Shown piece after piece: positions 6,893-14,784 of a DNA stretch of 15,801 nucleotides (position 1 is its first letter; the number at the start of each line of letters is the position of its first letter). The translations under genes were made by a program, and so were the position numbers. The notes below the pieces were generated by a model. It saw only the letters and a program-made list of their open reading frames with translations. It did not search any database and was not told the origin of the DNA. Source of the stretch: CAYRUP01 sp964578975 (lineage in GTDB: Bacteria > Pseudomonadota > Gammaproteobacteria > DSM-16500); NCBI GenBank assembly GCA_964578975.1, contig CAZOFA010000055.1, forward strand, positions 1 through 15,801, in the 5' to 3' direction.

Positions 6893-9208
6893 GTGACTCT
6901 ATCGAGTGAATTTAAAAAAACAGCGACAGAAGCACTGTTCAATCACTTTGAACACGTGATGATTTGTCTTGATGAAAATTGTCATATTATCGAATTCAAC
7001 GAAAAAGCCGAAAGCACATTTCGCATATCAAAAAAGCATGTACTCAATCAACATTTTTTCTTAATCTGTAATTCTCTGAATATTTCCGTTCCCATACAAG
7101 ATTGGCAGGCATTTCAATACCAACAAGAATCGATTATTTTTGAAAATTTACTCGACGAAATACCTCATCAATGGACGGTGACTCCATTATTCAATGAAAC
7201 CATTTTTTTAGGCGCATTAGTTATTGGCGTGAATTCAATTGCCAAAAAAATCGCTTACCAAGAAAAAAATAATGCCGAAAGCACGCTCAATATTGTCGTC
7301 AACAACATTCCTCATTTTATTTTTTGGAAAAATACCCATTCAGTTTTCATGGGTTGCAATAAAAGATTTGCGGAATCCTGTGGATTTGATTCCATTGAAG
7401 ACGTGATTGGTAAAACGGATTTTGATATGCCCTGGTCACACAAACAAAGTGAATTGTATGTGCTGGATGATCAACGCGTCATGCGCCAACAAAAAACATT
7501 AATCAATTACGAAGAAAATCAACGTCAAAAAGATGGCAGTGAACGCACCATGATGGTTAGCAAAGTTCCTCTGCAGGATGATAATAACGAAGCCATCGGC
7601 ATCTTTTGTATTTACACTGATATCACGCATCGAATAAAAATCGAAAAAGAATTACAACTTGCCAAAGAACGCGCTGAAGTGGCTAACAAAGCAAAATCAG
7701 AATTCATCGCCATCGCCAGTCATGAATTACGTATTCCGTTAACTGGTATTTTAGGTATGATTGGATTTTTGAAAGATGACACACTCTCCGCGCAAGAAAA
7801 ATCCGAATATATTTCTTATTTAACACAATCCAGTAAACATTTGCTGTCACTCATTGATGACATCCTCGATTTTGCAAAATTGGAAGCGGAAAAATTCGAA
7901 CTCATGCTCGCGCCACTGAATTTAAAAGATTTAGTGGAAGAAATTATTTTAATGTTATCTTCAGTTGCGAAAGCTAAAAAAATTGAATTAATGCTCGACT
8001 ATACGGCCGATACTCCACACCAAATTCTTGCTGATTCGCGCGCGATTCGCCGTATTTTGGTGAATCTGATTAGCAATGCGATTAAATTTACTGAAAAAGG
8101 TCATGTGCGGGTCAGCGTGCAATGCGTGCACCAAACAACAGCGCAAGCGCAAATCCTTTTTTTAGTCGAAGATACTGGCATCGGTATTCCGGAAAATATG
8201 CAAAGCGCGATATTCGAGCATTTTAAACAAGTGTCGCCTGCGTATAATCGCACCTCCAGTCAAGCCGGCACCGGATTGGGATTAGCCATTACTAAAAAAT
8301 TGGTTGAAATGATGAATGGCGAACTTGGCGTGATCAGTGAATTAAATGTCGGTTCGACGTTTAGTTGTGCGTTGGTCTTTCCGTTACAAGATAAAGGCAT
8401 TTTGCATTCACCCTGGGACAATTACAAAAATTCCGTCCGTGTGATTATTATTGATGACACTGCACGCGGGAACGTGTTACGCAAACAACTTGGTTCTCAC
8501 TTAACGACATTAGTCACGGGTGATGAGGCTGTCGCGACCATGAATGCTGCGTTTGAAAATGGTGAACCCTATGACATCATCATTGTCGATGGTCAATTAA
8601 CCACAATTAATCCTTTCACTATTTTGCGGCAGCTTCAACAACAACATCCGCTCGCATTATTATTAACATCAGGCGCGACACTTGCTGATCTGAGCAAAGC
8701 AAAATTAGCTGGATTTTTTGATACGATCTCAAAACCAATCACACCATTAGAATTACAAACCTGTGTCACGACCAATTGGGAACACTGGCTGGAAAAAAAT
8801 AATAAAAACAATTTTTCGCGTAAATCACAGAAAAAAATGCCCCTGGTTTTGCTCGTAGAAGATGATCCCGTGATTCAAATCGTGCATAAACGCTTTATCA
8901 AACAATTAGGCTGTGAACTCGTTCTCGCCGACACCGGCAAAAAAGCCATCGCCCTCGCACGCGCGCCATTTGATTTAATTTTAATGGATATTGGTGTTCC
9001 AGAAATTAATGGCATAGAAGCCACCATCGCCATTCGCCAATTTGAAAAAATGAGTTCGCACCAATCATGCATTATTGGTTTGACCGGTTATTCGGATAGT
9101 GAGAGCCGAGAAAAATGTTTGGCGGCTGGGATGGATAATGTGTTGATTAAGCCGATTGAACTCGATGAAATAAAAAAAATTGTCGATGGATTACTTATAC
9201 CCGCTTGA
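6893..9208 (+). CDS. Soluble hybrid histidine kinase (PAS-PAS-HisKA-HATPase-REC-REC)
   Basis: A 771-residue hybrid sensor kinase with no membrane span, so it should sense a cytoplasmic signal. Order: a diverged PAS (about 12-110), a second PAS (about 130-250, FIFWKNTHSVFMGCNKRF), a short coiled linker, HisKA with phospho-acceptor H277 in SHELRIPL, HATPase with N-box N391/N395, D427-T-G-I-G and G459-T-G-L-G, then two receiver domains. REC1 has D521-D522, acceptor D566 and K614; REC2 has EDD, acceptor D699 and a KPI lysine. No HPt domain follows, so a separate HPt or response regulator would be needed. The position after HELR normally Thr is Ile281, predicting weak phosphatase activity. The start is GTG at 6893 with GAGGG (6880-6884) 8 bases upstream. 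The upstream flavoprotein, 15 bp away, may supply or respond to the redox cue, which is inference. Confidence 0.9.
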   Translation: MTLSSEFKKTATEALFNHFEHVMICLDENCHIIEFNEKAESTFRISKKHVLNQHFFLICNSLNISVPIQDWQAFQYQQESIIFENLLDEIPHQWTVTPLFNETIFLGALVIGVNSIAKKIAYQEKNNAESTLNIVVNNIPHFIFWKNTHSVFMGCNKRFAESCGFDSIEDVIGKTDFDMPWSHKQSELYVLDDQRVMRQQKTLINYEENQRQKDGSERTMMVSKVPLQDDNNEAIGIFCIYTDITHRIKIEKELQLAKERAEVANKAKSEFIAIASHELRIPLTGILGMIGFLKDDTLSAQEKSEYISYLTQSSKHLLSLIDDILDFAKLEAEKFELMLAPLNLKDLVEEIILMLSSVAKAKKIELMLDYTADTPHQILADSRAIRRILVNLISNAIKFTEKGHVRVSVQCVHQTTAQAQILFLVEDTGIGIPENMQSAIFEHFKQVSPAYNRTSSQAGTGLGLAITKKLVEMMNGELGVISELNVGSTFSCALVFPLQDKGILHSPWDNYKNSVRVIIIDDTARGNVLRKQLGSHLTTLVTGDEAVATMNAAFENGEPYDIIIVDGQLTTINPFTILRQLQQQHPLALLLTSGATLADLSKAKLAGFFDTISKPITPLELQTCVTTNWEHWLEKNNKNNFSRKSQKKMPLVLLVEDDPVIQIVHKRFIKQLGCELVLADTGKKAIALARAPFDLILMDIGVPEINGIEATIAIRQFEKMSSHQSCIIGLTGYSDSESREKCLAAGMDNVLIKPIELDEIKKIVDGLLIPA

Positions 9209-9219
9209 AAACACACTCC

Positions 9220-9333
9220 GTCATTGCGAGCGCGAGCGAAGCAATCCAGGTTTTATTGCTACCCGATTTTATACATTGCGCATATAGCCTAGGACAATAA
9301 AACCTGGATTGCTTCGCTCGCGCTCGCAATGAC
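9220..9333. repeat. Perfect inverted repeat with 39-bp arms (MITE-like) between convergent genes
   Basis: Arms at 9220-9258 and 9295-9333 are perfect reverse complements over all 39 bases (outer ends GTCATTGCGAGCGCGAGC, inner ends GGTTTTATTG), enclosing a 36-base unique loop. The element lies exactly 11 bp from the stop codons of both flanking convergent genes and has no coding capacity. The GTCATTGCGAG...GCAATCC core belongs to a widespread class of bacterial dispersed repeats. In RNA from either strand it would form an extremely stable hairpin, so it probably also acts as a bidirectional transcription barrier, though no U-tract follows. No target-site duplication could be identified. Confidence 0.92.
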
Positions 9334-9344
9334 AATATTAACAC

Positions 9345-10994
9345 TTACTTGGAATCAGATGAGCTACGCCCAGGACGTGCTTGTCCAGCTCTTGCTCGCT
9401 CGCTGGCATCATCTCGCGCCTGTCTTAGTGCTTCAATCTCTGCATCATCAATTTTTGTTTGAGCGACAATGGGAGCAATGAATTGTTTAATTTTATCAGC
9501 CAGCGCATTGTCAGGAAACTTATTAAGCTCTTCAGCATACTGTTCGTATTGCATAGAAAACACAATCCTTTGATTTTGCACATCGGTTGTATCTTTCTCC
9601 AAATTCGTTAAAGAGTTCTTTACGAGCTCTTTCATAGCATGAATAATTTCTTTTAATTCTAATTCATCATTACCCTTAGTTTCCATTCCCCCAAATAAAG
9701 TTGGATTTGGACCACTCAATTCGCTCAACTGTTTTAATTGCGAAGATAAATCGCTCTTGAATTGTTGTAACATTAAAAGATTTTCTTCAGCTACTTTCTG
9801 CAATTTTATTTCCTGTTCAACAAGATTTTTTATATTTTCAGAAATAAATTGTTTGAGCGCGGCAGGTTTACCTTCCGCAAGATGTTCAGTTTTAGCCAGG
9901 GCTTCAAGTTCAACTCCTAAAGCTTGAAACTTTGCCATGTAGTCAGATACACAACTTGCGATGGATGTTTTTAGATCATTTGCAGATTTGTCTTTTTCTG
10001 CTAGTGAACCCAAAAAATCTTGCGATAAACTTGTTTTTAAAATGTCTTTCATTTTTTTTTGAGCCTCCACTATACAAGCTCGCAGCTCAACCAGTTTTTC
10101 CTCTAATGTGGCTTTTGGCGTTTCTTTTACTTCTGGTCTAGTCGGTGAAAATACTCTTTTTAAAAGTGCTGTTCCAGAGAACCTTCGATCACGGGGTGGA
10201 GAAGCTTCTTGACCTCTTGTTGCAACAACTGATTGCTGTCTTCGTGACACATGTTCTATAGGAGGTGCCGGCTGTTCAGCCGGTTTTATTCCCTCAGCAA
10301 CTTTTATTAACCTTGCCAATTGATCGTTTAATTTAGCAAGATACTGTTCTCCCATTTTACGCTGTTCACTGCGCGCGGGATTTTCTTTTTCTTCCATGGC
10401 AAAAGCATATAGCTCACTTTCAACCTCAACTAAACTACTTGATCCTGACACTAAATTTGTTTTATCAAAAATCGTTTTATGAAATACGTCATAAAAAGCA
10501 CCTTTTAAATCTTCAATGGCTAATTTAGGTTTTTTTAACGCTGCTTTTATGACTTCGGCAGTTCCCGATGTAATATTCAGAGAAGTCTCTTTTTCATTAT
10601 TAAGAGCATAGTCTTGGACGAGCGAAAGTAATGTGGCACTTACGTCTTTACCCTCTGAATGATTACGATATGCTTCATAAAATCGATACATAAAATCAAA
10701 TGAATAGGGGTCTTTTCTGTTTAAGAACATTTGCCTAATTTCTTGGCCCATAGACGTTAAAGCAGGACTAAATTCCTCAGCTTTTTTTTCCTCAGCTGTT
10801 TTTTGTGATACCGCCTGTGACGGCTTTCTCTTAAATGAGACCGGTGCAGTGTCTATTTTTTTTGGCGCAGGCTGACCCATGGTCGTGCCAGCTCGAAAGA
10901 TATCATCAATACTGACTTTGAGTTCCTTAGGGGGATCATCGGTTGTTTTCAGATTAAGAGCCATCTCTCCAAATATTTCGTCATACGACTTCAT
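9345..10994 (-). CDS. Orphan coiled-coil protein, candidate secreted effector
   Basis: I do not recognise this 549-residue protein. It has no signal peptide or membrane segment. Visible features: a basic/proline-containing N-terminal linker (about 35-75), a helical domain (about 80-235), a second low-complexity linker rich in Arg, Ser and Pro (about 240-295, ASPPRDRRFSG, VFSPTRPEV), then long helices with heptad-like spacing (about 295-520), ending in a charged polar tail (RARAGQARPGRSSSDSK). Such an architecture, soluble helical blocks joined by disordered linkers with no bacterial homologue in sight, is common among type IV-secreted effectors of Legionellales, but no secretion motif is proven. 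GAGGAG sits 7 bases before the ATG; an intervening ATG is followed at once by TAA. The gene diverges from another large orphan at 11206 and converges on the sensor kinase across an inverted repeat. Confidence 0.7.
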   Translation of the reverse strand: MKSYDEIFGEMALNLKTTDDPPKELKVSIDDIFRAGTTMGQPAPKKIDTAPVSFKRKPSQAVSQKTAEEKKAEEFSPALTSMGQEIRQMFLNRKDPYSFDFMYRFYEAYRNHSEGKDVSATLLSLVQDYALNNEKETSLNITSGTAEVIKAALKKPKLAIEDLKGAFYDVFHKTIFDKTNLVSGSSSLVEVESELYAFAMEEKENPARSEQRKMGEQYLAKLNDQLARLIKVAEGIKPAEQPAPPIEHVSRRQQSVVATRGQEASPPRDRRFSGTALLKRVFSPTRPEVKETPKATLEEKLVELRACIVEAQKKMKDILKTSLSQDFLGSLAEKDKSANDLKTSIASCVSDYMAKFQALGVELEALAKTEHLAEGKPAALKQFISENIKNLVEQEIKLQKVAEENLLMLQQFKSDLSSQLKQLSELSGPNPTLFGGMETKGNDELELKEIIHAMKELVKNSLTNLEKDTTDVQNQRIVFSMQYEQYAEELNKFPDNALADKIKQFIAPIVAQTKIDDAEIEALRQARDDASERARAGQARPGRSSSDSK

Positions 10995-11078
10995 TACATA
11001 ACTCCTCGAAATAATACCGTTATTCTTATATTTTAATACAGTTTCAGCACAAGTGTGGGCGCTGACGAGAAACAGAAA

Positions 11079-11104
11079 AATATTAACATATTGATTATAT
11101 TAAC
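11079..11104 (-). promoter_or_regulatory. Paired GTTAATAT boxes in the divergent promoter region
   Basis: On the minus strand GTTAATAT occurs twice (plus-strand 11097-11104 and 11080-11087) with a 17-bp period; the second extends to GTTAATATT, 8 of 9 matches to the PmrA element cTTAATatT. They lie 85-110 bp upstream of the minus-strand start and 100-127 bp upstream of the plus-strand gene. The spacing is not the known tandem one and the region is AT-rich, so this is tentative. No small gene is visible in the 211-bp intergenic region. Confidence 0.3.
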
Positions 11105-11164
11105 AATTTTTTTAATTGCCCTCTACCCTCCTGCACTGTTAAGTTTTTGATAATAATTAATAAT

Positions 11165-11170
11165 TATAAT
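11165..11170 (+). promoter_or_regulatory. Consensus -10 box (TATAAT) for the HAD-domain gene
   Basis: A perfect TATAAT lies 35 bp before the ATG at 11206, giving a short leader that includes the GAGG ribosome-binding site. The best -35 option, GTTTTT at 11143-11148 (16-bp spacing), is weak, which would fit a promoter needing an activator. The box sits in an AT-only stretch, so chance is possible. Confidence 0.4.
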
Positions 11171-11205
11171 GATAGCTAAAATACAACGACTAAAACGAGG
11201 CTGTT

Positions 11206-13242
11206 ATGGCGGGAAGAGCTAGTTTTCAAACGCCCGAATTCAAAGAACCCGCGGTTGACGGGGTGTTGTTCTTTGATTTTGATGGCGTTACTAATCAAGC
11301 GCCTCCCGAGACTGATATTCCTGGTACAAGCCAAGAGGAATATAAAAAATATCAGTTAAAACGCGCACTTGATATTCACATCACTAATGTGTTTGCTTAT
11401 CAAATTCTTTGGGGTGTTTGTCAAAGGAACAACGTTTTACTTCTGTCTGGATCTCAACGGATTGTTTTTTCAGAACAAGATGCGCTAGAACAACCCATGC
11501 GAAAAGCCATGTTCGATGCTTATGATAAAGCATTTGGACCTTATCGCGCTTTCTTTAAAAAAAATCACGCTGATTTAATACGAGAAAAAATTTGTCAAGC
11601 ATGGACTAACAAACATCATACTCCTGCACAAATCACCGGTAATGATAAAAGTATTATTCTTGACGCAGTAAAATTTATTCCTGGATGTGAAAATATCCCA
11701 GCGAATCGCGTTTGTCTTGTGGATGATAATGCTAGGTATCGCGAAGCTGCGCTTGAAAAAGGGTATCAATTCATTCACGCAAAGCGTTATTCAGAAAATC
11801 CGCAACTGGATCGGTTGCATATCGTAGAAGCGATGTTACTAATGTTTCCGAATAGACAACAATTAGAAAATGACATCGATGAATTTGTGAAAAATCAACC
11901 CCAGGAAGTACAAGCTGAAGCGCAACAAATAAAATCTGTGATCGCTGATGATTATCAAATCAGAAAAAAATTAGCCGATCTAAATTCTCTTGACACAAGA
12001 ATAAAAGAAATAAAATTGCAAGCTGAAAAATATTCTACTAATGCAAAAGCTAGCGCCAGAAATGCAGAGCGTCTTTTTCTATTAAATTTTCCTACTGTTA
12101 TCACACCACAAAATATTCACCGCCATTTTCAAGAGGTTAGACACTTTGGCCGATGCTATAAATTGCTAGAACAAAAAAATAATGTGGAAAAGGCAAAAAT
12201 CAGCCTAACACGAAGCGTTACGCAATCAGTTTTAACATTATTTAATTTAAATATTGATGCATTGAAAGAAGAAGCAAACATGCGTTTTAAAAAATTAACC
12301 GAAACAGATAACAATGCGGTTAAGCTTATTTTTAGCAAAATTGGCATCAACGTCATGGATGTAAATGCACTGTTTGAAAAAGAAGTGAAAGGTGAAAATG
12401 TAGTAACAAACATTTCTTCATTTATCGATGAAATTGAATTAAAAGTAAAAAACCATGAACGTATCACCTCTGCAGAAAAATGGGTCTATTATGTTTTGAA
12501 ACTGCATCTGTCATTAGCCATCATGCAGGAGTTACAGGCTAAAGTTCATGATGCGCTGAAAGATCCTGACAAAAATGAAAAAACAGCGATTGATTGCATG
12601 ACCGGATCTTTTTTTAAAGCGTTACGCTCCACTTGTTTTGCATTAGATCGTATACCTGCTTATGAAAGAGTAGGAAAACCCGTACCGACCGACACTAAAA
12701 AATTAAATAAAGACGTGACGGATCTTAAACAACACGTTTCCTCTCAATTTTATCCATTAATAGGAGTATCACGCTTTAAAATAACGATTTGGTTTTTAGA
12801 AAAAACAGGAAAATTAACCGAAGAAAGATTACTGCAACGTGTGACGCCTGAAAAACAATCTGAAGCGCGTTATTGGCTTGCATTATACAATCGAGTGAAT
12901 CGTAAAGATCATAACGCTCAAACGATTCAAGCCTTTAAAGCGGAGTATGAGTTTGCTGCACCTAAAACTCAGCCAACCTTTTTTCAAAGAGCGCGGGTGT
13001 GGATTAAAAATTGTTTTGTGCGTCCTGAAAAACCGGCTCAGCCTGCAACACAAGCACCTGTGACTGCTCTAACTGATAATGCTGTGAAACTATTACTCCC
13101 TAAAATCGTCACTCCAAATGCTGCGGTAGAGACATCAACTGAACCCCCGTCACCAAAATCACCAAGACCACCATTATCCATTAATCCTAAGGCTGAAGCA
13201 CAACCATCCAATTACTTGCTTCCTCCTACTCCCTCGCCCTAG
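11206..13242 (+). CDS. HAD-like phosphatase domain protein with helical body and proline-rich tail, candidate effector
   Basis: A 678-residue protein whose N-terminal about 215 residues form a haloacid-dehalogenase-type domain: motif I LFFDFDGVTN with nucleophile D24 and acid D26, motif II LLLSGS with S81, a motif III lysine (K148 or K156) and motif IV CLVDDNARYREAA with D173-D174. All catalytic positions are present, so phosphatase or phosphotransferase activity is plausible; substrate is unknown. A large insertion between motifs II and III (about residues 85-145) could be the cap. Residues about 220-600 are helical and unassigned, and the last about 70 are rich in Pro, Ala and Ser (PPSPKSPRPPL, LLPPTPSP). 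There is no signal peptide. GAGG precedes the ATG by 6 bases. It is divergent from the other orphan and has its own promoter. Effector status is inference from architecture and context. Confidence 0.75.
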   Translation: MAGRASFQTPEFKEPAVDGVLFFDFDGVTNQAPPETDIPGTSQEEYKKYQLKRALDIHITNVFAYQILWGVCQRNNVLLLSGSQRIVFSEQDALEQPMRKAMFDAYDKAFGPYRAFFKKNHADLIREKICQAWTNKHHTPAQITGNDKSIILDAVKFIPGCENIPANRVCLVDDNARYREAALEKGYQFIHAKRYSENPQLDRLHIVEAMLLMFPNRQQLENDIDEFVKNQPQEVQAEAQQIKSVIADDYQIRKKLADLNSLDTRIKEIKLQAEKYSTNAKASARNAERLFLLNFPTVITPQNIHRHFQEVRHFGRCYKLLEQKNNVEKAKISLTRSVTQSVLTLFNLNIDALKEEANMRFKKLTETDNNAVKLIFSKIGINVMDVNALFEKEVKGENVVTNISSFIDEIELKVKNHERITSAEKWVYYVLKLHLSLAIMQELQAKVHDALKDPDKNEKTAIDCMTGSFFKALRSTCFALDRIPAYERVGKPVPTDTKKLNKDVTDLKQHVSSQFYPLIGVSRFKITIWFLEKTGKLTEERLLQRVTPEKQSEARYWLALYNRVNRKDHNAQTIQAFKAEYEFAAPKTQPTFFQRARVWIKNCFVRPEKPAQPATQAPVTALTDNAVKLLLPKIVTPNAAVETSTEPPSPKSPRPPLSINPKAEAQPSNYLLPPTPSP

Positions 13243-13322
13243 ATAAATTCTCGTGCATTTATTTTTGAATAATGCCAAAATATTTTTCGGGATTTTTGTC
13301 ATCGATATTGCGCTTCTGCGCT

Positions 13323-13348
13323 TTGTCATCCTGAACGAAGGATGACAA
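13323..13348. repeat. Short TGTCATCC...GGATGACA palindrome
   Basis: A 9-bp perfect stem, TTGTCATCC / GGATGACAA, with an 8-base loop TGAACGAA. It is the same family as the arms at 4275-4341 but looks internally shortened: TGAACG is followed directly by AAGGATGACA, lacking the intervening TAGTG. It lies 42 bp before cydA and 81 bp after the HAD-domain gene. The 147-bp gap also has a tiny GCGC-TTCT-GCGC hairpin (13310-13321), and no convincing promoter or terminator. Confidence 0.7.
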
Positions 13349-13389
13349 CGGAAAGATCCGCGATGATGCGCTCATTAAAGGAATAAATT

Positions 13390-14784
13390 ATGCATCTTGA
13401 TCCGCTTATTTTATCGCGTTTACAGTTTGCTTGGGTTGTTGCTTTCCATATTTTACTTCCTTCTTTTACCGTCGGTCTCGCTTCCTTCATCGCATTACTC
13501 GAAGGCATTCACTTCTTCACCAAACGTGACCTCTATTTTCGTATTTCAGTTTTTTGGACGAAAATTTTTGCGATTTCCTTTGGTATGGGTGTGGTTTCGG
13601 GAATTGTGATGCCATTTCAATTCGGCACGAATTGGAGTCGCTATTCTGATGCCACCGCCAATATCCTGTCACCTTTATTAGGTTATGAAGGATTAACCGC
13701 ATTTTTTCTTGAAGCATCATTTTTAGGTGTGCTGTTATTCGGCCGCCATTTAGTGCCGCGTTGGGCACATTTTTTTGCGGCAGCGATGGTTGCACTCGGC
13801 ACATTGATTTCAACTTTTTGGATTTTATCCGCCAACAGTTGGATGCAAACGCCAACGGGTTACCGAGTCGAAAATGGCTTGTTTTATCCGACCAGTTGGT
13901 TGGAAATTATTTTTAATCCATCCTTCCCTTATCGTTTTATGCATAATGTGACGGCTTTTTATATTACCACTGCATTTGTCGTGATTGCAGTCGCCGCTTA
14001 TTTCATGCGTAAAGAAATATTTGTGGAAGAAAGTCGCACGATGTTTTCCATGACATTTTGGTTGTTAACCATTTTAGTCCCGTTACAAATTATCTTAGGT
14101 GATATGCATGGACTGAATACCTTTGAACATCAACCGGCAAAACTCGCGGCGATTGAAGCCCACTGGACAGCTGAAAAACGTGCGCCACTGATTTTGTTTG
14201 CCATTCCCGATCAAGAAAATGAAATGAATCATGCCGTCGTTGAAGTTCCATTGTTAGGTAGCATTATATTGACGCATGATGTGAATGGCGAAGTGCCCGG
14301 CTTAAAATCTTATCCGGCTGATGAACGCGCACCCGTGATTTTTCCGTTTTTCTCATTTCGTATCATGGTGGGATTGGGTTTAATCATGTTTGGGATTGTG
14401 GTGGCCAGTTGGTTGTTGCGCGCACGGCGTCGTTTATTTACAGCCGCATGGTTTTTACGTACTTGCCAATGGTCAGCACCGCTGGGTTTTCTAGCCGTGA
14501 TTGCAGGTTGGGTCACAACCGAAGTCGGACGCCAACCGTGGACGGTGTATGGTTTATTACGCACGGCACATTCCGTGAGCCCATCACTCACCGGTTTTGA
14601 TGTGTTGCTCTCATTGTTTGGCTACATGCTAGTGTATTTAATTATTTTCCCTGTCGGCATTATTTTGATGGCGCGCATTGTGCGCAGAGGACCGTCTGCG
14701 ATTTTACCGGATGCACCGGTCGAAGGCGGACAACCCAGCAAACCGATCATCACACCACCGGAGTATCACAATCATGGTCATTGA
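13390..14784 (+). CDS. cydA: Cytochrome bd-type quinol oxidase subunit I, cyanide-insensitive (CIO) type
   Basis: Subunit I of the cytochrome bd family oxidises quinol and reduces oxygen to water in the inner membrane without pumping protons. The 464-residue protein has about nine membrane helices and the haem ligands: H20, H185 and M326 (E. coli H19, H186, M393), plus E100 and E108 of the conserved GYEGLTAFFLE segment (E. coli E99, E107). The quinol-binding loop GDMHG...EHQPAK is present, but M326 is about 67 residues earlier than in E. coli while H185 is not shifted, so the Q-loop is the short type. GWVTTEVGRQPWTVYGLLRT is typical of CioA-like subunits. AAGGA is 8 bases before the ATG. The 3' end overlaps subunit II by 11 bp. 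Confidence 0.95.
   Translation: MHLDPLILSRLQFAWVVAFHILLPSFTVGLASFIALLEGIHFFTKRDLYFRISVFWTKIFAISFGMGVVSGIVMPFQFGTNWSRYSDATANILSPLLGYEGLTAFFLEASFLGVLLFGRHLVPRWAHFFAAAMVALGTLISTFWILSANSWMQTPTGYRVENGLFYPTSWLEIIFNPSFPYRFMHNVTAFYITTAFVVIAVAAYFMRKEIFVEESRTMFSMTFWLLTILVPLQIILGDMHGLNTFEHQPAKLAAIEAHWTAEKRAPLILFAIPDQENEMNHAVVEVPLLGSIILTHDVNGEVPGLKSYPADERAPVIFPFFSFRIMVGLGLIMFGIVVASWLLRARRRLFTAAWFLRTCQWSAPLGFLAVIAGWVTTEVGRQPWTVYGLLRTAHSVSPSLTGFDVLLSLFGYMLVYLIIFPVGIILMARIVRRGPSAILPDAPVEGGQPSKPIITPPEYHNHGH

Noticed and set aside
9220..9333. Classical intrinsic terminator
   Set aside because: The hairpin is far longer than usual and neither arm is followed by a T-run; it is better described as a repeat element that may block transcription.
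13310..13321. Small GCGC hairpin as a terminator of the HAD-domain gene
   Set aside because: A 4-bp stem followed by only three T residues is too weak to call.
14678..14773. Extended N-terminus of cydB
   Set aside because: It is cydA read in another frame; the family start MVIDFVPLW is at 14774.
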